A stretch of DNA of 64,000 nt from Saccharospirillum salsuginis (GTDB lineage Bacteria; Pseudomonadota; Gammaproteobacteria; Pseudomonadales; Natronospirillaceae). Below the pieces are notes generated by a model. It searched no databases and was not told where the DNA came from. It saw only the letters and a program-made list of their open reading frames with translations. The first letter of the stretch is position 1; the number at the start of each line of letters is the position of its first letter. The DNA is taken from positions 1 through 64,000 of the forward strand of contig NZ_BMXR01000016.1 in the NCBI RefSeq assembly GCF_014651855.1, given 5' to 3'. This document shows positions 35,361 to 45,400 of this stretch, in pieces. The translations under genes were made by a program, and so were the position numbers.

Positions 35361-36341
35361 ATGAAACTATCCCGTACCTGGGCGCTTGCCGCGCTCTCCG
35401 CTTCCGCTATGACTCTGGGTGTCGCTCACGCCGAAGACCGTTCCGACTGGCCGTCCAGCTTCACCGTCGGCACCGCCAGCCAGGGTGGAACCTATTTCGC
35501 CTACGGCTCCGGCTGGGCCAATTTCGTGGCTGACAACATCGGCATTTCCGGCGGCGGCGAAGTCACCGGCGGGCCAATGCAGAATATGGCGCTGGTCCAC
35601 ACCGGTGACCTGGCATTCGGTTTGACCACCATGGGCCCGGCCCGTGAGTCGATTGATGGCAACAGCCCGCTGGCGCCGGGCATGAAGATGGACAACGTCT
35701 GCGCCATGTTCCCTATGTACCAGACGCCGTTTTCCGTAACCACGCTGTCGAGCTCCGGCATTGAATCCATCGCCGATATCCCGGCCGGTTCCCGCATCGG
35801 CTTCGGTCCGGCCGGTTCCACGTCCGACACCTACTTCCCGCGCATGCTGGAAACCCTGGGCGTCGACTTCGAGCGCCGCAACGGCGGCTGGACCGACCTG
35901 GGCGGTCAGTTGCAGGACGGTCTGCTGGACGTGATCGCCTTCGCGGCCGGTATCCCGATCCCGGCGGTCAGCCAGTTGGAAGTGCAGACCGACGTGAACA
36001 TCATCGAGTTCACCGAAGCCGAAATGAACACCATTCTGTCGGAATTTCCGGTGTCCGAGTTCACCATCCCGGCGAGCACCTACAGCACACTGAATGAAGA
36101 CGCTCGCGCGGTCTCCATGTGGAACTTCGCCATCGCCAACTGCGACCTGCCGGAGAGCTTTGTCTACGAGGTCACCAAGCTGACCATGGAGAACAACGAC
36201 AAGATGGTTTCCATCCACAAGGCGGCCCGCACCAGCGTGCCGGAGAACTACGGCAAGAACACCTTCATCCCCTGGCATCCGGGTGCCGCTCGTTGGTTCA
36301 ACGAGAACGGCTATTCCATCGACGCCAGCATGATTCAGTGA
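35361..36341 (+). CDS. TRAP transporter TAXI-family binding protein
   Basis: 326 residues. Signal peptide is about residues 1-24 (LAALSASAMTLGVAHA). TAXI features are FTVGTASQGGTYFAYGSGWA, GGPMQNMALVHTGDLAFGL and IPAGSRIGFGPAGSTSDTYFPRML. It is a periplasmic binding protein for an organic acid or amino acid; TAXI ligands include glutamate and dicarboxylates, and the ligand here is unknown. TTGGAGTAAGAC precedes the ATG. It is driven by the sigma-54 promoter at 35261 and separated from the permease gene by a hairpin. Confidence 0.94.
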   Translation: MKLSRTWALAALSASAMTLGVAHAEDRSDWPSSFTVGTASQGGTYFAYGSGWANFVADNIGISGGGEVTGGPMQNMALVHTGDLAFGLTTMGPARESIDGNSPLAPGMKMDNVCAMFPMYQTPFSVTTLSSSGIESIADIPAGSRIGFGPAGSTSDTYFPRMLETLGVDFERRNGGWTDLGGQLQDGLLDVIAFAAGIPIPAVSQLEVQTDVNIIEFTEAEMNTILSEFPVSEFTIPASTYSTLNEDARAVSMWNFAIANCDLPESFVYEVTKLTMENNDKMVSIHKAARTSVPENYGKNTFIPWHPGAARWFNENGYSIDASMIQ

Positions 36342-36383
36342 TGTTGTCGGGAGTCGCCCGTCGGCTCCCTGCATTGAAAACCC

Positions 36384-36406
36384 GGCCGGACGTCCGTCCG
36401 GCCTTT
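36384..36406 (+). terminator. Attenuating hairpin between TRAP genes
   Basis: GGCCGGAC and GTCCGGCC form an 8-bp G+C-rich stem with a GTCC loop, followed by TTTC. The short T-run suggests partial termination, leaving the binding protein more highly expressed than the permease. Confidence 0.65.
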
Positions 36407-36426
36407 CTCCATCCGGGGATAAGACC

Positions 36427-38613
36427 ATGAATTCCGAAGACAAACACCCTGAGGCCGTCGAACGCGAGCCGACCGATGCCGTCCTGCTCGCCGACGGTGT
36501 CGATGAAGAAGCGGTGGAAGCCAATCGCCGTCTCTTCGAAGGTTGGTTGTTCTGGGCGGTGGCCGCGATGGCTGTCGTTTATTCCAGCTTCCACCTCTAT
36601 ACCCTGAACATCGCGCCCCTGGAAACCTGGACCTTCCGCATCATCCACGTGTGCGGTGCCCTGGTGCTGGGCTATGTCCTGTATTCCGGCACACAATTCA
36701 CCACAGAAGACGGCACCGTCAAGGCACGCCGCTGGACCACACCGCTGGCCTGGCTACTGCTGCTGCCGGCTCTCTACGCCCTCTACCAGACCAGAGTCAT
36801 GTACCGCTTGGTGGAAACCGGCACATTGCGCGTTCCCGCCAATATCGAGACCTGGCACTATGGTTGGCCGCTCATGGTGGCCACGGGACTCGGTATTGTC
36901 CTGAGCTGGTTTCATCGCAAACCCCGTTCCGGCTTCAGTGTCGCGGACCTGGTGTTGGTGGTGTGTTCCATTGCCGCTGCGACCTATTTTCTGGTGGTGT
37001 TCAACACGCCGCTGCGCATGAGCACCGGCACCAGTTTCGCGCCGATCGGCATTTCCTTCGCCGCCGTCGCCGGTACCGCGCTGATCATGGAAATGACACG
37101 CCGAGTGGCCGGCCTGGCACTGGTGATCATCGCCCTGATCTTTCTGGGCTATGTGTTCGCCGGCCCCTACCTGCCGGGCTTCCTGGGGTACCCGGGGCTG
37201 TCGGTCCAGCGCTTCTTCAGTCAGGTCTACACCGATGCCGGTGTCCTGGGGCCGACCACGGCCGTATCCTCCACCTACATCATTTTGTTCATCATCTTCG
37301 CCGGTTTCCTGCAGGCGTCGAAGGTGGGCGACTATTTCGTCAATTTCGCCTTCGCCGTTGCCGGTCGCGCCCGGGGCGGTCCGGCCAAGGTGGCGATTTT
37401 CGCCTCCGGCCTGATGGGCATGATTAACGGCACCAGCGCCGGCAACGTGGTATCCACCGGGTCGCTGACGATCCCGCTGATGAAGAAAGTGGGCTACAGC
37501 AAGCAGTCCTCGGGCGCCGTCGAAGCCGCCGCGTCCACCGGCGGGCAGATCATGCCGCCGATCATGGGGGCCGGCGCCTTCATCATGGCGGAAATCACCG
37601 GCATTCCCTACACCGAGATCGCCATCGCAGCCATCATTCCGGCCATTCTTTACTTCGCCTCGGTCTACTTCATGGTGGACTTCGAAGCGGCGCGCACCGG
37701 CATGCGCGGTATGCGCGAGGACGAATTGCCGAGCCTGCGCATGCTGGTGCGGCAGGTATACCTGTTCGTGCCGATCATTATCCTGATCGTGGCGCTGTTC
37801 ATGGGCTATTCGGTGATCCGCGCCGGTACGCTGGCGACGGTGTCGGCCGCCGTGGTGAGCTGGATTTCGCCCAACAAGATGGGCATCCGGGCCATTCTGA
37901 AAGCGCTGGAGTTGGCCGGTGTCATGGCGATCCAGATCATCGTGGTCTGTGCCTGCGCCGGTGTGATCGTCGGCGTTATCTCTCTCACCGGGGTGGGTGC
38001 GCGTTTTTCATCGTTGCTGCTGGGCCTGGCCGAAGCCAGCCAACTGTTGGCACTGATTTTCGCCATGATGATTTCCATCCTGCTGGGCATGGGGATGCCG
38101 ACCACGGCCGCGTACGCGGTGGCCGCCTCGGTGGTGGCGCCGGGTCTCATCTCCCTGGGTATCGATCCGCTGACCGCGCATTTCTTTGTCTTCTACTTCG
38201 CAGTCGTCTCCGCGATCACACCGCCGGTGGCGCTGGCGTCCTATGCAGCCGCGGGGATTTCGGGAGCCAACGCGATGGAGACCTCGGTCGCCTCGTTCAA
38301 GATCGGCCTGGCCGCGTTCATTGTCCCGTTCATGTTCTTCTACAACGGGGCCTTGTTGATGGAAGCCAGTTGGCCGGCCATTATCCGCGCTCTGTTCACC
38401 GCGACCATCGGCGTCTACTTGCTGTCGGCCGGGGTGCAAGGTTGGTTCATGCGCGTATCGGCGGCCTGGTTCGTTCGTTGGGCCCTGGTGCTGGCGGCCT
38501 TCCTGATGATCGAAGGCGGCATCGTCACCGACCTGGCCGGTGTGGCTGTCGCGGTCGGTGCCTTCCTGGTGCAGAAAGCACGGGGTGGCAAGGCGCAATT
38601 GGTCGGGTCCTGA
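36427..38613 (+). CDS. TRAP transporter fused permease (4TM-12TM)
   Basis: 728 residues with some 16-18 hydrophobic segments. The N-terminal part is the small DctQ-like domain and the rest the large DctM-like domain, fused as usual for TAXI systems. Conserved stretches include GLMGMINGTSAGNVVSTGS, AAASTGGQIMPPIMGAGAFI and GMGMPTTAAYAVAASVVAPG. The first ~35 residues are acidic and cytoplasmic. It imports the TAXI ligand using a sodium or proton gradient. RBS GGGGATAAGACC. Next gene is the sensor kinase 139 bp away. Confidence 0.95.
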   Translation: MNSEDKHPEAVEREPTDAVLLADGVDEEAVEANRRLFEGWLFWAVAAMAVVYSSFHLYTLNIAPLETWTFRIIHVCGALVLGYVLYSGTQFTTEDGTVKARRWTTPLAWLLLLPALYALYQTRVMYRLVETGTLRVPANIETWHYGWPLMVATGLGIVLSWFHRKPRSGFSVADLVLVVCSIAAATYFLVVFNTPLRMSTGTSFAPIGISFAAVAGTALIMEMTRRVAGLALVIIALIFLGYVFAGPYLPGFLGYPGLSVQRFFSQVYTDAGVLGPTTAVSSTYIILFIIFAGFLQASKVGDYFVNFAFAVAGRARGGPAKVAIFASGLMGMINGTSAGNVVSTGSLTIPLMKKVGYSKQSSGAVEAAASTGGQIMPPIMGAGAFIMAEITGIPYTEIAIAAIIPAILYFASVYFMVDFEAARTGMRGMREDELPSLRMLVRQVYLFVPIIILIVALFMGYSVIRAGTLATVSAAVVSWISPNKMGIRAILKALELAGVMAIQIIVVCACAGVIVGVISLTGVGARFSSLLLGLAEASQLLALIFAMMISILLGMGMPTTAAYAVAASVVAPGLISLGIDPLTAHFFVFYFAVVSAITPPVALASYAAAGISGANAMETSVASFKIGLAAFIVPFMFFYNGALLMEASWPAIIRALFTATIGVYLLSAGVQGWFMRVSAAWFVRWALVLAAFLMIEGGIVTDLAGVAVAVGAFLVQKARGGKAQLVGS

Positions 38614-38625
38614 GCCTTGGCTTAT

Positions 38626-38682
38626 GGTGGGCCGAGCCCACCCTGCGGAGTTACCGGCCCCGTAGGGTGGGCACTGCCCACC
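38626..38682. repeat. Pair of GTGGGC-family palindromes
   Basis: Two head-to-head copies: GGTGGGCCGAGCCCACCCTG then CGTAGGGTGGGCACTGCCCA. The paired layout resembles BIME-type units. It lies just after the TRAP permease stop and may mark the transcript end. Confidence 0.65.
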
Positions 38683-38752
38683 AGACTAACCACCTCTTGT
38701 ACCCGACACCAACACTGACTAATCTTCACTCAGACTTTTCGATAAACCGCCA

Positions 38753-40576
38753 ATGTCCTACCGCATCTGGGTAATCCTGCTGTTCCTTCTGACCTGCGCC
38801 ATATCCTGGGGCGTTGGCTCCATGGCGGGTTATCGGTCGGTGGAGCGCGAAAGCCTGGAAGAAGCCTTTCGCTACGGACAGTTGGTAGCCAATGAATTGA
38901 ACCGCTATCGACCAATTCCCGAGTTGATGGCCGAGCATCCTTTGCTGCTCGATGCGTTGCTGAATCCCCGGGATGCGGACCTGATCCGCAAGGCCAATGA
39001 AGAAATGAAACGCATGGCGACCATTGTGGAAAGTTCGGACGTCTACCTGATGGACCGGACCGGCCTGACCATCGCCGCCAATAATTACGAGCTCGAGACC
39101 AGTTTCATCGGACGTAATTTCGGTTTCCGGCCGTATTTTCACGAAGCCCTAAACTCGGGCGAATCGGCCCTGTATTTCGCGCTGGGGACCACCACCGATC
39201 TGCGCGGCCTGTATTTTTCCCACCCCATCCTGACCGATACCCGACCCCGGTCGGTGGTCGGCGTGATCGTGATCAAGATCCAGGTCTCGGACCTGGAAAC
39301 CCAATGGCAACGGCCGGCGTCGTTCACCGAATCGGAAATGGTGGTGCTGGATGCCGACGGTATCTCTTTCCTGGCGAGTCGACCCGGGTGGTTGTTCCGG
39401 ACGTTCGAACCGATTTCCGACGCCCGCATGATCGGCATTCGCGAGGAGCAACGCTACCCGAGACAACCGCTTGAGCCGATGAACATCACCACCGATGTCC
39501 GGCCCTGGGGGGTGTCCGATCAGTCCCGCCGGGTGGTGATCCAAGAGGACGGCGTCAATCAGGAATACCTGCGCGTTGAATCGTCGCTGCCGGAATTGAA
39601 CTGGCGTCTGCAGGTGTTGATCGGCACCCGGCCGGTACTCTGGACCCAGGTGCAATTTCTGATCGCCGGGACGGTTCTGTTCCTGGGCGGATTTCTGACC
39701 TGGCTGTATCTGCGCGAACGCTATCGGCGCGAGGCGGAATTGTCGCAGCGGGGTGAGCAACTGGAGCGCCGGGTCGCCGAGCGCACAGCGGATCTGGAGT
39801 CGTCCAACCGTCAGCTGAAGGCGGAAATAACCGAGCGTGAACGCGCGCAGACCGAACTGAAGGAAACCCAGCAGGAACTGATTCAGGCCGCCAAGCTGGC
39901 TGTGCTGGGGCAGATGTCCGCCGGGCTCAACCATGAAATGAATCAGCCGCTGACGGCAATTCAGGCCTACGCGCGCAACAGCCGTCGCTTTCTGGAACGG
40001 GACGATTCGGCGACGGTCGACGCCAACCTGAACGAGATAGTGAGCCTGTGTAACAAGATGTCGGAACTCACCCGCCAGTTTAAAGTCTTCGCGCGCAAAT
40101 CCGAAGGGCCGCCGAGCCAGGTCGATCTGCGCCAGCCGGTCGAGGCGGCGTTGAAAATCATCTCCGCCCAGGACAGCAGCGAGGGTGTCGGCATCGACTG
40201 GAACCCGCCCGAAGTGCCCGCTTTGGTGCATGGTGACTTGATCCGCATCGAGCAGGTTCTGGTTAACCTGATCGCCAACGCTATTCAGGCGGTCGAGAAC
40301 ACACCGGATCCGCGCGTGAGCATTGACATCATCGAACAGAACGGCCAGTGGCAATGCCGTGTTCGCGACAACGGCCCGGGGTTGCCGGCCAACAGCGAGC
40401 AGGTGTTCGAACCCTTTTTCACAACCAAGTCGCTGAAGCAGGGATTGGGGCTCGGGTTGTCGATTTCACGGCAGATCGTCGACGCCCTCGGCGGTCGCCT
40501 GACCGGCCAGAACCGGGCTGATGCTCCCGGTGCCGAATTCATCCTGACCCTCAACAAGCGAGAGACACCCGAATGA
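38753..40576 (+). CDS. dctB: DctB-like sensor histidine kinase
   Basis: 607 residues. A membrane segment at ~7-27 and a second near 295-320 enclose a periplasmic sensor of the double-Cache type found in DctB (YLMDRTGLTIAANNY, SFIGRNFGFRPYF). A short coiled coil precedes the kinase: phospho-acceptor His394 in SAGLNHEMNQPL, then ATPase N-box IANAIQAV, G1 VRDNGPGLP and G2 GLGLGLS. Such kinases sense C4-dicarboxylates in rhizobia; here the ligand may be the TAXI substrate. The stop overlaps the regulator start by 4 bases (ATGA). Confidence 0.93.
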   Translation: MSYRIWVILLFLLTCAISWGVGSMAGYRSVERESLEEAFRYGQLVANELNRYRPIPELMAEHPLLLDALLNPRDADLIRKANEEMKRMATIVESSDVYLMDRTGLTIAANNYELETSFIGRNFGFRPYFHEALNSGESALYFALGTTTDLRGLYFSHPILTDTRPRSVVGVIVIKIQVSDLETQWQRPASFTESEMVVLDADGISFLASRPGWLFRTFEPISDARMIGIREEQRYPRQPLEPMNITTDVRPWGVSDQSRRVVIQEDGVNQEYLRVESSLPELNWRLQVLIGTRPVLWTQVQFLIAGTVLFLGGFLTWLYLRERYRREAELSQRGEQLERRVAERTADLESSNRQLKAEITERERAQTELKETQQELIQAAKLAVLGQMSAGLNHEMNQPLTAIQAYARNSRRFLERDDSATVDANLNEIVSLCNKMSELTRQFKVFARKSEGPPSQVDLRQPVEAALKIISAQDSSEGVGIDWNPPEVPALVHGDLIRIEQVLVNLIANAIQAVENTPDPRVSIDIIEQNGQWQCRVRDNGPGLPANSEQVFEPFFTTKSLKQGLGLGLSISRQIVDALGGRLTGQNRADAPGAEFILTLNKRETPE

Positions 40577-41925
40577 CCGACGCCACCATTTTCTTTGTCG
40601 ACGACGAAGCCGACATTCGCCAGGTCATGCAACAGACATTGACCCTGGAAGGCTTGCAGGTTCGTTGTTTCGCCGACGGTCGTTCGGCTCTGGCGGAGCT
40701 GTCGTCGGAATTCGTCGGCGTCGTGTTGTGCGACTACCACATGCCGGGCATGGACGGCTTGGCTCTGCTGCGGGCCGTGCGCGACATCGACGACGCCATA
40801 CCGGTGATCATTCTCACCGGCCAGGGTGACATCAGCACCGCCGTCTCCGCCATGCAGCAAGGCGCTTACGACTTCATCGAAAAGCCCTTCAACCACGAAG
40901 AGCTGATCGAACTGCTCAAGCGCGCCCAGGAAAAACGTCAACTGGCGCTGGAAAACCGTCAGTTGAAGGCGCAACTGCGCCAGTTCGCGCGACCCGGCCC
41001 GCGCCTGCTGGGGGATTCGCCGTCCATGAAACGGGTGATGGCGATGATCGACCCTTTGCTCGACACCTCGGCCGATATTCTGCTGCGCGGGGAGACCGGC
41101 GCCGGTAAGGACGCCATCGCCCGCTACATCCATGAGAACAGCCCGCGCAGCAACCACAATTTTGTCGCCATCAACTGCGGCGCGGTACCGGACAACCTGA
41201 TCGAAAGCGAGCTCTTCGGTCACGAAGCCGGCGCCTTTACCGGTGCCGACAAGCGCCGCATCGGCAAGTTCGAACACGCCAACAAAGGCACGCTCTTCCT
41301 CGATGAGGTGGAAAGCATGCCGCTGTCGTTGCAAATCAAATTGCTGCGGGTGTTGGAGGAACGCAAGGTCGAGCGACTGGGCAGTAACCAGACCATCGAC
41401 GTCGATGTGCGCATCATCGCCGCGTCCAAGTCGGACCTGAAAGCGTTGAGCGACCGGGACGATTTCCGCGCCGATCTGTATTACCGACTGAACGTCGTGG
41501 AAGTCGACATTCCGCCCTTGCGCGAACGCAAGGAAGACATCCCGCTGTTGTTTCACCATTTCGTGCTGATCGCGGCGGCCCGTTACGACCGCGAAAGCAT
41601 TCCGCTGGACGCCAATCAGGCCGCCCGACTGATGCAGCACGACTGGCCCGGCAATGTACGGGAGTTGCGTAACCTGGCCGAACGCTATGTGCTGATGGGC
41701 CCAGCTGTTCTGGAAACGGGAGCCGAGACATTGACGGGGGATGTGCAGGACCAACAGAGCCTGCCGGATATGGTGGACGCCTTCGAACGCTCGGTGATTT
41801 CAAGTGCCCTGCAGGCCTGTCAGGGCAGCATCAAGGAGACCATGGTGCGCTTGGGTCTGGCGCGCAAGACGCTCTACGACAAGATGAAAAAGCACGGGCT
41901 GGATAAGGCTGAATTCAAGGAATAA
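40573..41925 (+). CDS. dctD: DctD-like sigma-54 response regulator
   Basis: 450 residues. Receiver domain: phospho-acceptor Asp54 in CDYHMPGMDG. The AAA+ sigma-54 activation domain carries Walker A GETGAGKD (near 174), the RpoN-contacting loop GAFTGA (220-225) and Walker B GTLFLDEVE. A C-terminal Fis-type helix-turn-helix (QGSIKETMVRLGLARKTLYD) follows. All key motifs are intact. It is coupled to the kinase gene and is the obvious activator of the sigma-54 promoter at 35261. The A+T-rich RHS region starts right after it. Confidence 0.95.
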   Translation: MTDATIFFVDDEADIRQVMQQTLTLEGLQVRCFADGRSALAELSSEFVGVVLCDYHMPGMDGLALLRAVRDIDDAIPVIILTGQGDISTAVSAMQQGAYDFIEKPFNHEELIELLKRAQEKRQLALENRQLKAQLRQFARPGPRLLGDSPSMKRVMAMIDPLLDTSADILLRGETGAGKDAIARYIHENSPRSNHNFVAINCGAVPDNLIESELFGHEAGAFTGADKRRIGKFEHANKGTLFLDEVESMPLSLQIKLLRVLEERKVERLGSNQTIDVDVRIIAASKSDLKALSDRDDFRADLYYRLNVVEVDIPPLRERKEDIPLLFHHFVLIAAARYDRESIPLDANQAARLMQHDWPGNVRELRNLAERYVLMGPAVLETGAETLTGDVQDQQSLPDMVDAFERSVISSALQACQGSIKETMVRLGLARKTLYDKMKKHGLDKAEFKE

Positions 41926-41968
41926 TGACACTCTGATTACGTCTACGGAATGAATGCTTCTAATAAGG

Positions 41969-42082
41969 ATGTTTGATGATACCAATATGCAAATATCACT
42001 CTATGATGTTAATGATGTGATCGAATTGGCAGAAATGTTTCGGCACGATATCTTAGACTGTAAGGACAATCCAAAACGGTAG
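41969..42082 (+). CDS. Possible 37-residue small protein
   Basis: An ATG at 41969 opens 37 codons ending in TAG, in A+T-rich DNA directly after dctD. The sequence is acidic (SLYDVNDVIELAEMF, DILDCKDNPKR) and has no membrane segment. The AAGG ahead of the ATG is too close for ideal initiation; an internal ATG at codon 7 is possible. It could be a real leader gene of the RHS cluster or chance. Confidence 0.25.
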   Translation: MFDDTNMQISLYDVNDVIELAEMFRHDILDCKDNPKR

Positions 42083-42091
42083 GGACTACCG

Positions 42092-42382
42092 ATGAAGATC
42101 ACCATGTCTACGAGGATTGTAGTAGCAGTTGCATTTTCCTCTTTATTAATTTATGCATCATTGCACGCCTTTCATGTAGATAGTGAAGGCACTGCAATGG
42201 CGCAAGATCCCGTCAATCAACACTCCTCTTCCAGTAGTTCATATGAAGAGGAGGTCCCACCTCCCATTGATCGAGCTATTCCACAACGGCAGAACAGAAA
42301 AGTATTCGATGTTAAAGAATCTTTGGATCCTATCCAGTTGGAGGAATCGTTCGGAATTACTCGAGTACCGGTCAAGCAGTGA
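42092..42382 (+). CDS. Small membrane-anchored or secreted protein of RHS locus
   Basis: 96 residues. An N-terminal hydrophobic helix (RIVVAVAFSSLLIYASLHAF) is a signal anchor. The rest is hydrophilic, with a run of six Ser, acidic and Pro-rich stretches (SYEEEVPPPIDRA), and an end FGITRVPVKQ. AGGG precedes the ATG. The gene lies 31 bp upstream of the giant YD-repeat gene on the same strand, in equally A+T-rich DNA, so it is likely part of the same unit. I recognise no family. A role in assembly or secretion of the RHS protein is only a guess from position. Confidence 0.6.
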   Translation: MKITMSTRIVVAVAFSSLLIYASLHAFHVDSEGTAMAQDPVNQHSSSSSSYEEEVPPPIDRAIPQRQNRKVFDVKESLDPIQLEESFGITRVPVKQ

Positions 42383-42413
42383 CATTAGCGTTAAAAGTCG
42401 AATAGGGAATTTT

Positions 42414-45400
42414 ATGAGTTTCAATTACAAATCACTTTGGTTACTGCTATGTGGAGTAGTAGCCAGCATGCATACCTCGGCAATAGAGGTTAGAGATTAC
42501 TATGAAGAACCAGGTTTGCAGGAGTATCGGGCTGACCTAGGGAATACCTTTAATGAGTCAATCAGTCCTTTTGGTGGAACCCTGCAGTTGAAATACAATG
42601 ACATCATTGTACCTGGCAATGGTGGTATGGATGTTGTAGTCCAGCGGTCTTACACAAGTATTCAAAATGATCAGTACCCCGATTCTGATTCAATCCTGGG
42701 GTTTGGTTGGAACCTTCACTACGGAAGAGTGGTATCTCCAAAAAACGGGTTCTATTGCAACAACGTCGACGATAGTTCGTATCTAAATCCGTCTTACGAA
42801 TCACCAGATGGATCTCGTCATATGTTATTCAAGAATACCGAGTTGAATGACGGTAGTTGGATCACAAAAAGCAATTGGAGAGGGGAGTGTGTTGGAGGGC
42901 CGCTGGGTTTTGATCAAGGAATGATTATGACCTCGCCTACAGGGGTTAGATATCATGCAACATTCAATGCCCCGGGTAAGAATGTATGGTTAGTGGAAAA
43001 AATAGTAGACCTGAATGGCAATGAAATATTTATCGATTACGAGGTAAATCCTGAACAAAAAGCGTTGATCAAGGCAATTTATCGTTCGGAAGAAGGGTAC
43101 GAGAGTGAAGCTAAGCTGGGAGACGCCGTTGTAGAGTTTAGTTACTTTGATGAAGATACTGTATACGCCCGAATTAAGCGTATAAGCTCAAACGACCGAT
43201 CTTGGGAATACAACTACGACTTGGTAACCGAAGGACCATTTGAAAACGAGGTAGTGTATCAGCTCTCTAGAGTTATTCGGCCAGATGGGGAATACTGGGA
43301 GTATGGGTACTATGACCGCATGAACAACCCAGACCCTATTGGTTCTAATGACGAACAAGCAGGTTCATACTCCTTAAAGTCTATTACAAACCCAAGAGGC
43401 GGTTATACCGAGTACACTTACCAGTATGTGTTCTTTGATCAAGCTGTAAAAGATATTCGTGAAGCTCGGACTACAGCTATTTTCAGAAAAACTGTTAGTG
43501 GTGACAATGTAGAGGTATCAACTTGGAAATACAGCTTCGAACCTCACTCCGAACCGGCAGCATTTGATAATGAGGGAAATCCACTCCTTTATTTGGATGT
43601 AACAACGGTTGAAGGGCCCACAAAAACGGAAAAGTACTATCATTTTGGTAAATCTTATACGTTGATTGACATGGGTGAGCCTGATGATGGCGAGTCAGGT
43701 AAACATCACTTGTTTTGGGAGAAATGGCAGATAGGCTTGCTTCGCCGAATCGAAATATATAGTAATAACGACGAGTTGATGTCGGTTACAGTAAACAATT
43801 GGAAAAAAAGGCTAGTATCGAAGAATTACTTTGATCATGGCTCCATGTATCGTCCGGACTGGTGGACGGATGACAGTTCTCGAGAGTATACCTATGCGGC
43901 GCAGCTTGAATGGACAGGAAGTAAAAAAGACAGCTATGCTACTTTGCCTGACGGCGAATTCACCAGAACGATTAACTATTTATCCTATGACGATTATGGG
44001 AATCCAACTTACATAAGGGAAAGTGGAAATGTAGAGTGGGATTCGTCAGTATTGGATGGACACCGGATCGCTGAAGGCTCTGCTCAAGATGATAGGAATA
44101 GATATATTCGTATATCATATGGTAATGATGTAGATAATTGGTTGATTGGTCAAGTGCGGTCAAAGACTACTCAGGTTGATGGGGTTGATAAGGACAAGGC
44201 TACTTATAGCTATGATGCTAATGGTAATTTAATAAGTGAAACTGTTAATGGTCTGGTTACTACATTCGAATATCATTCACATGGAGAGGTGAATCTTGTT
44301 GAGGAGCCTACCGGAAAAACTACTGTGTTTGAGAGCTATAAAAGAGGTGTTCCTCAATCTATAGAAAAGCCTTTGGGCGTCCACGAAAATATAGTAGTTA
44401 ATGATACTGGTACTATAAGAAGCTTTGAAAACGGAGTAGGCGATAAAACATTATACGAATATGATGGCTTGGGTCGTATTACGAAGATAACCTTTCCTAT
44501 TGGGCTTCCTGTTAATATAGATTATTCCTACAATGAGCGAACGTTAACTCGTGGACCGTTCAAACAAATCGATCAATATGACTCTTTGGGAAATGTTGTT
44601 AAAGTGGAATATCAAGATACAAGTACTTCCGAAGTGGTTTGGACTCACTATGAGTTTGATCCACTTGGAAGAAAAGTGTTTGAATCACTTCCAAACGAGG
44701 AGTCACGAGGAACTGTATACGAATACGATGCTCTCAACCGTATTATAGCGTCGACGGATCCCGCTGGAAACGTAACAGAGTGGAGTTATGATGACCATTT
44801 AGAAGAAGTAACAGATGCTAATGGGAATGTAACAAGGATTGTATTTCAGCAGATAGGACTTTCTGTCCGGTGGCCATACAAGATAGTTCAGCCAGCGTCG
44901 AAAGGAACTATAGTTGTCAGAAATGAGAAAGGACAGGTACTTCGGATACTTCAGGGAAAGTCACTGGAAAATGGTGACATCCAAGGGTTTGAAAAAACGT
45001 TTTCTTACACCAAGATTGGCCGAATTGCTTCAGAGAGTAGCCCCGAACAAGGCACTTTCACATTTGAATATGATGAGGTGGGTCGTTTGTCGGCTAAAAA
45101 GCACCCAGGAAATGCAACTGTACAATATGAGTATGACGCGATGGATCGTGTCGCAAAAGTCACATCGATAGATGGTGATGTTGACATTGAGTATGAATAT
45201 GACAAAGCCGGACGGCTTAAACTATCTCGATCTGGCGAAAATCAAAGAAGCTATAGTTACGATGAGAACGGGAATATTACTACTAGTACGCTTTCTATAT
45301 TAGGCGTATACGACCACTCCATGTCGATCCAGCGTTTTTATAATGAGCTGGACCATGTATCGAAAGAAATTTACCCAGATGGTTTGACTATAGAATATGA

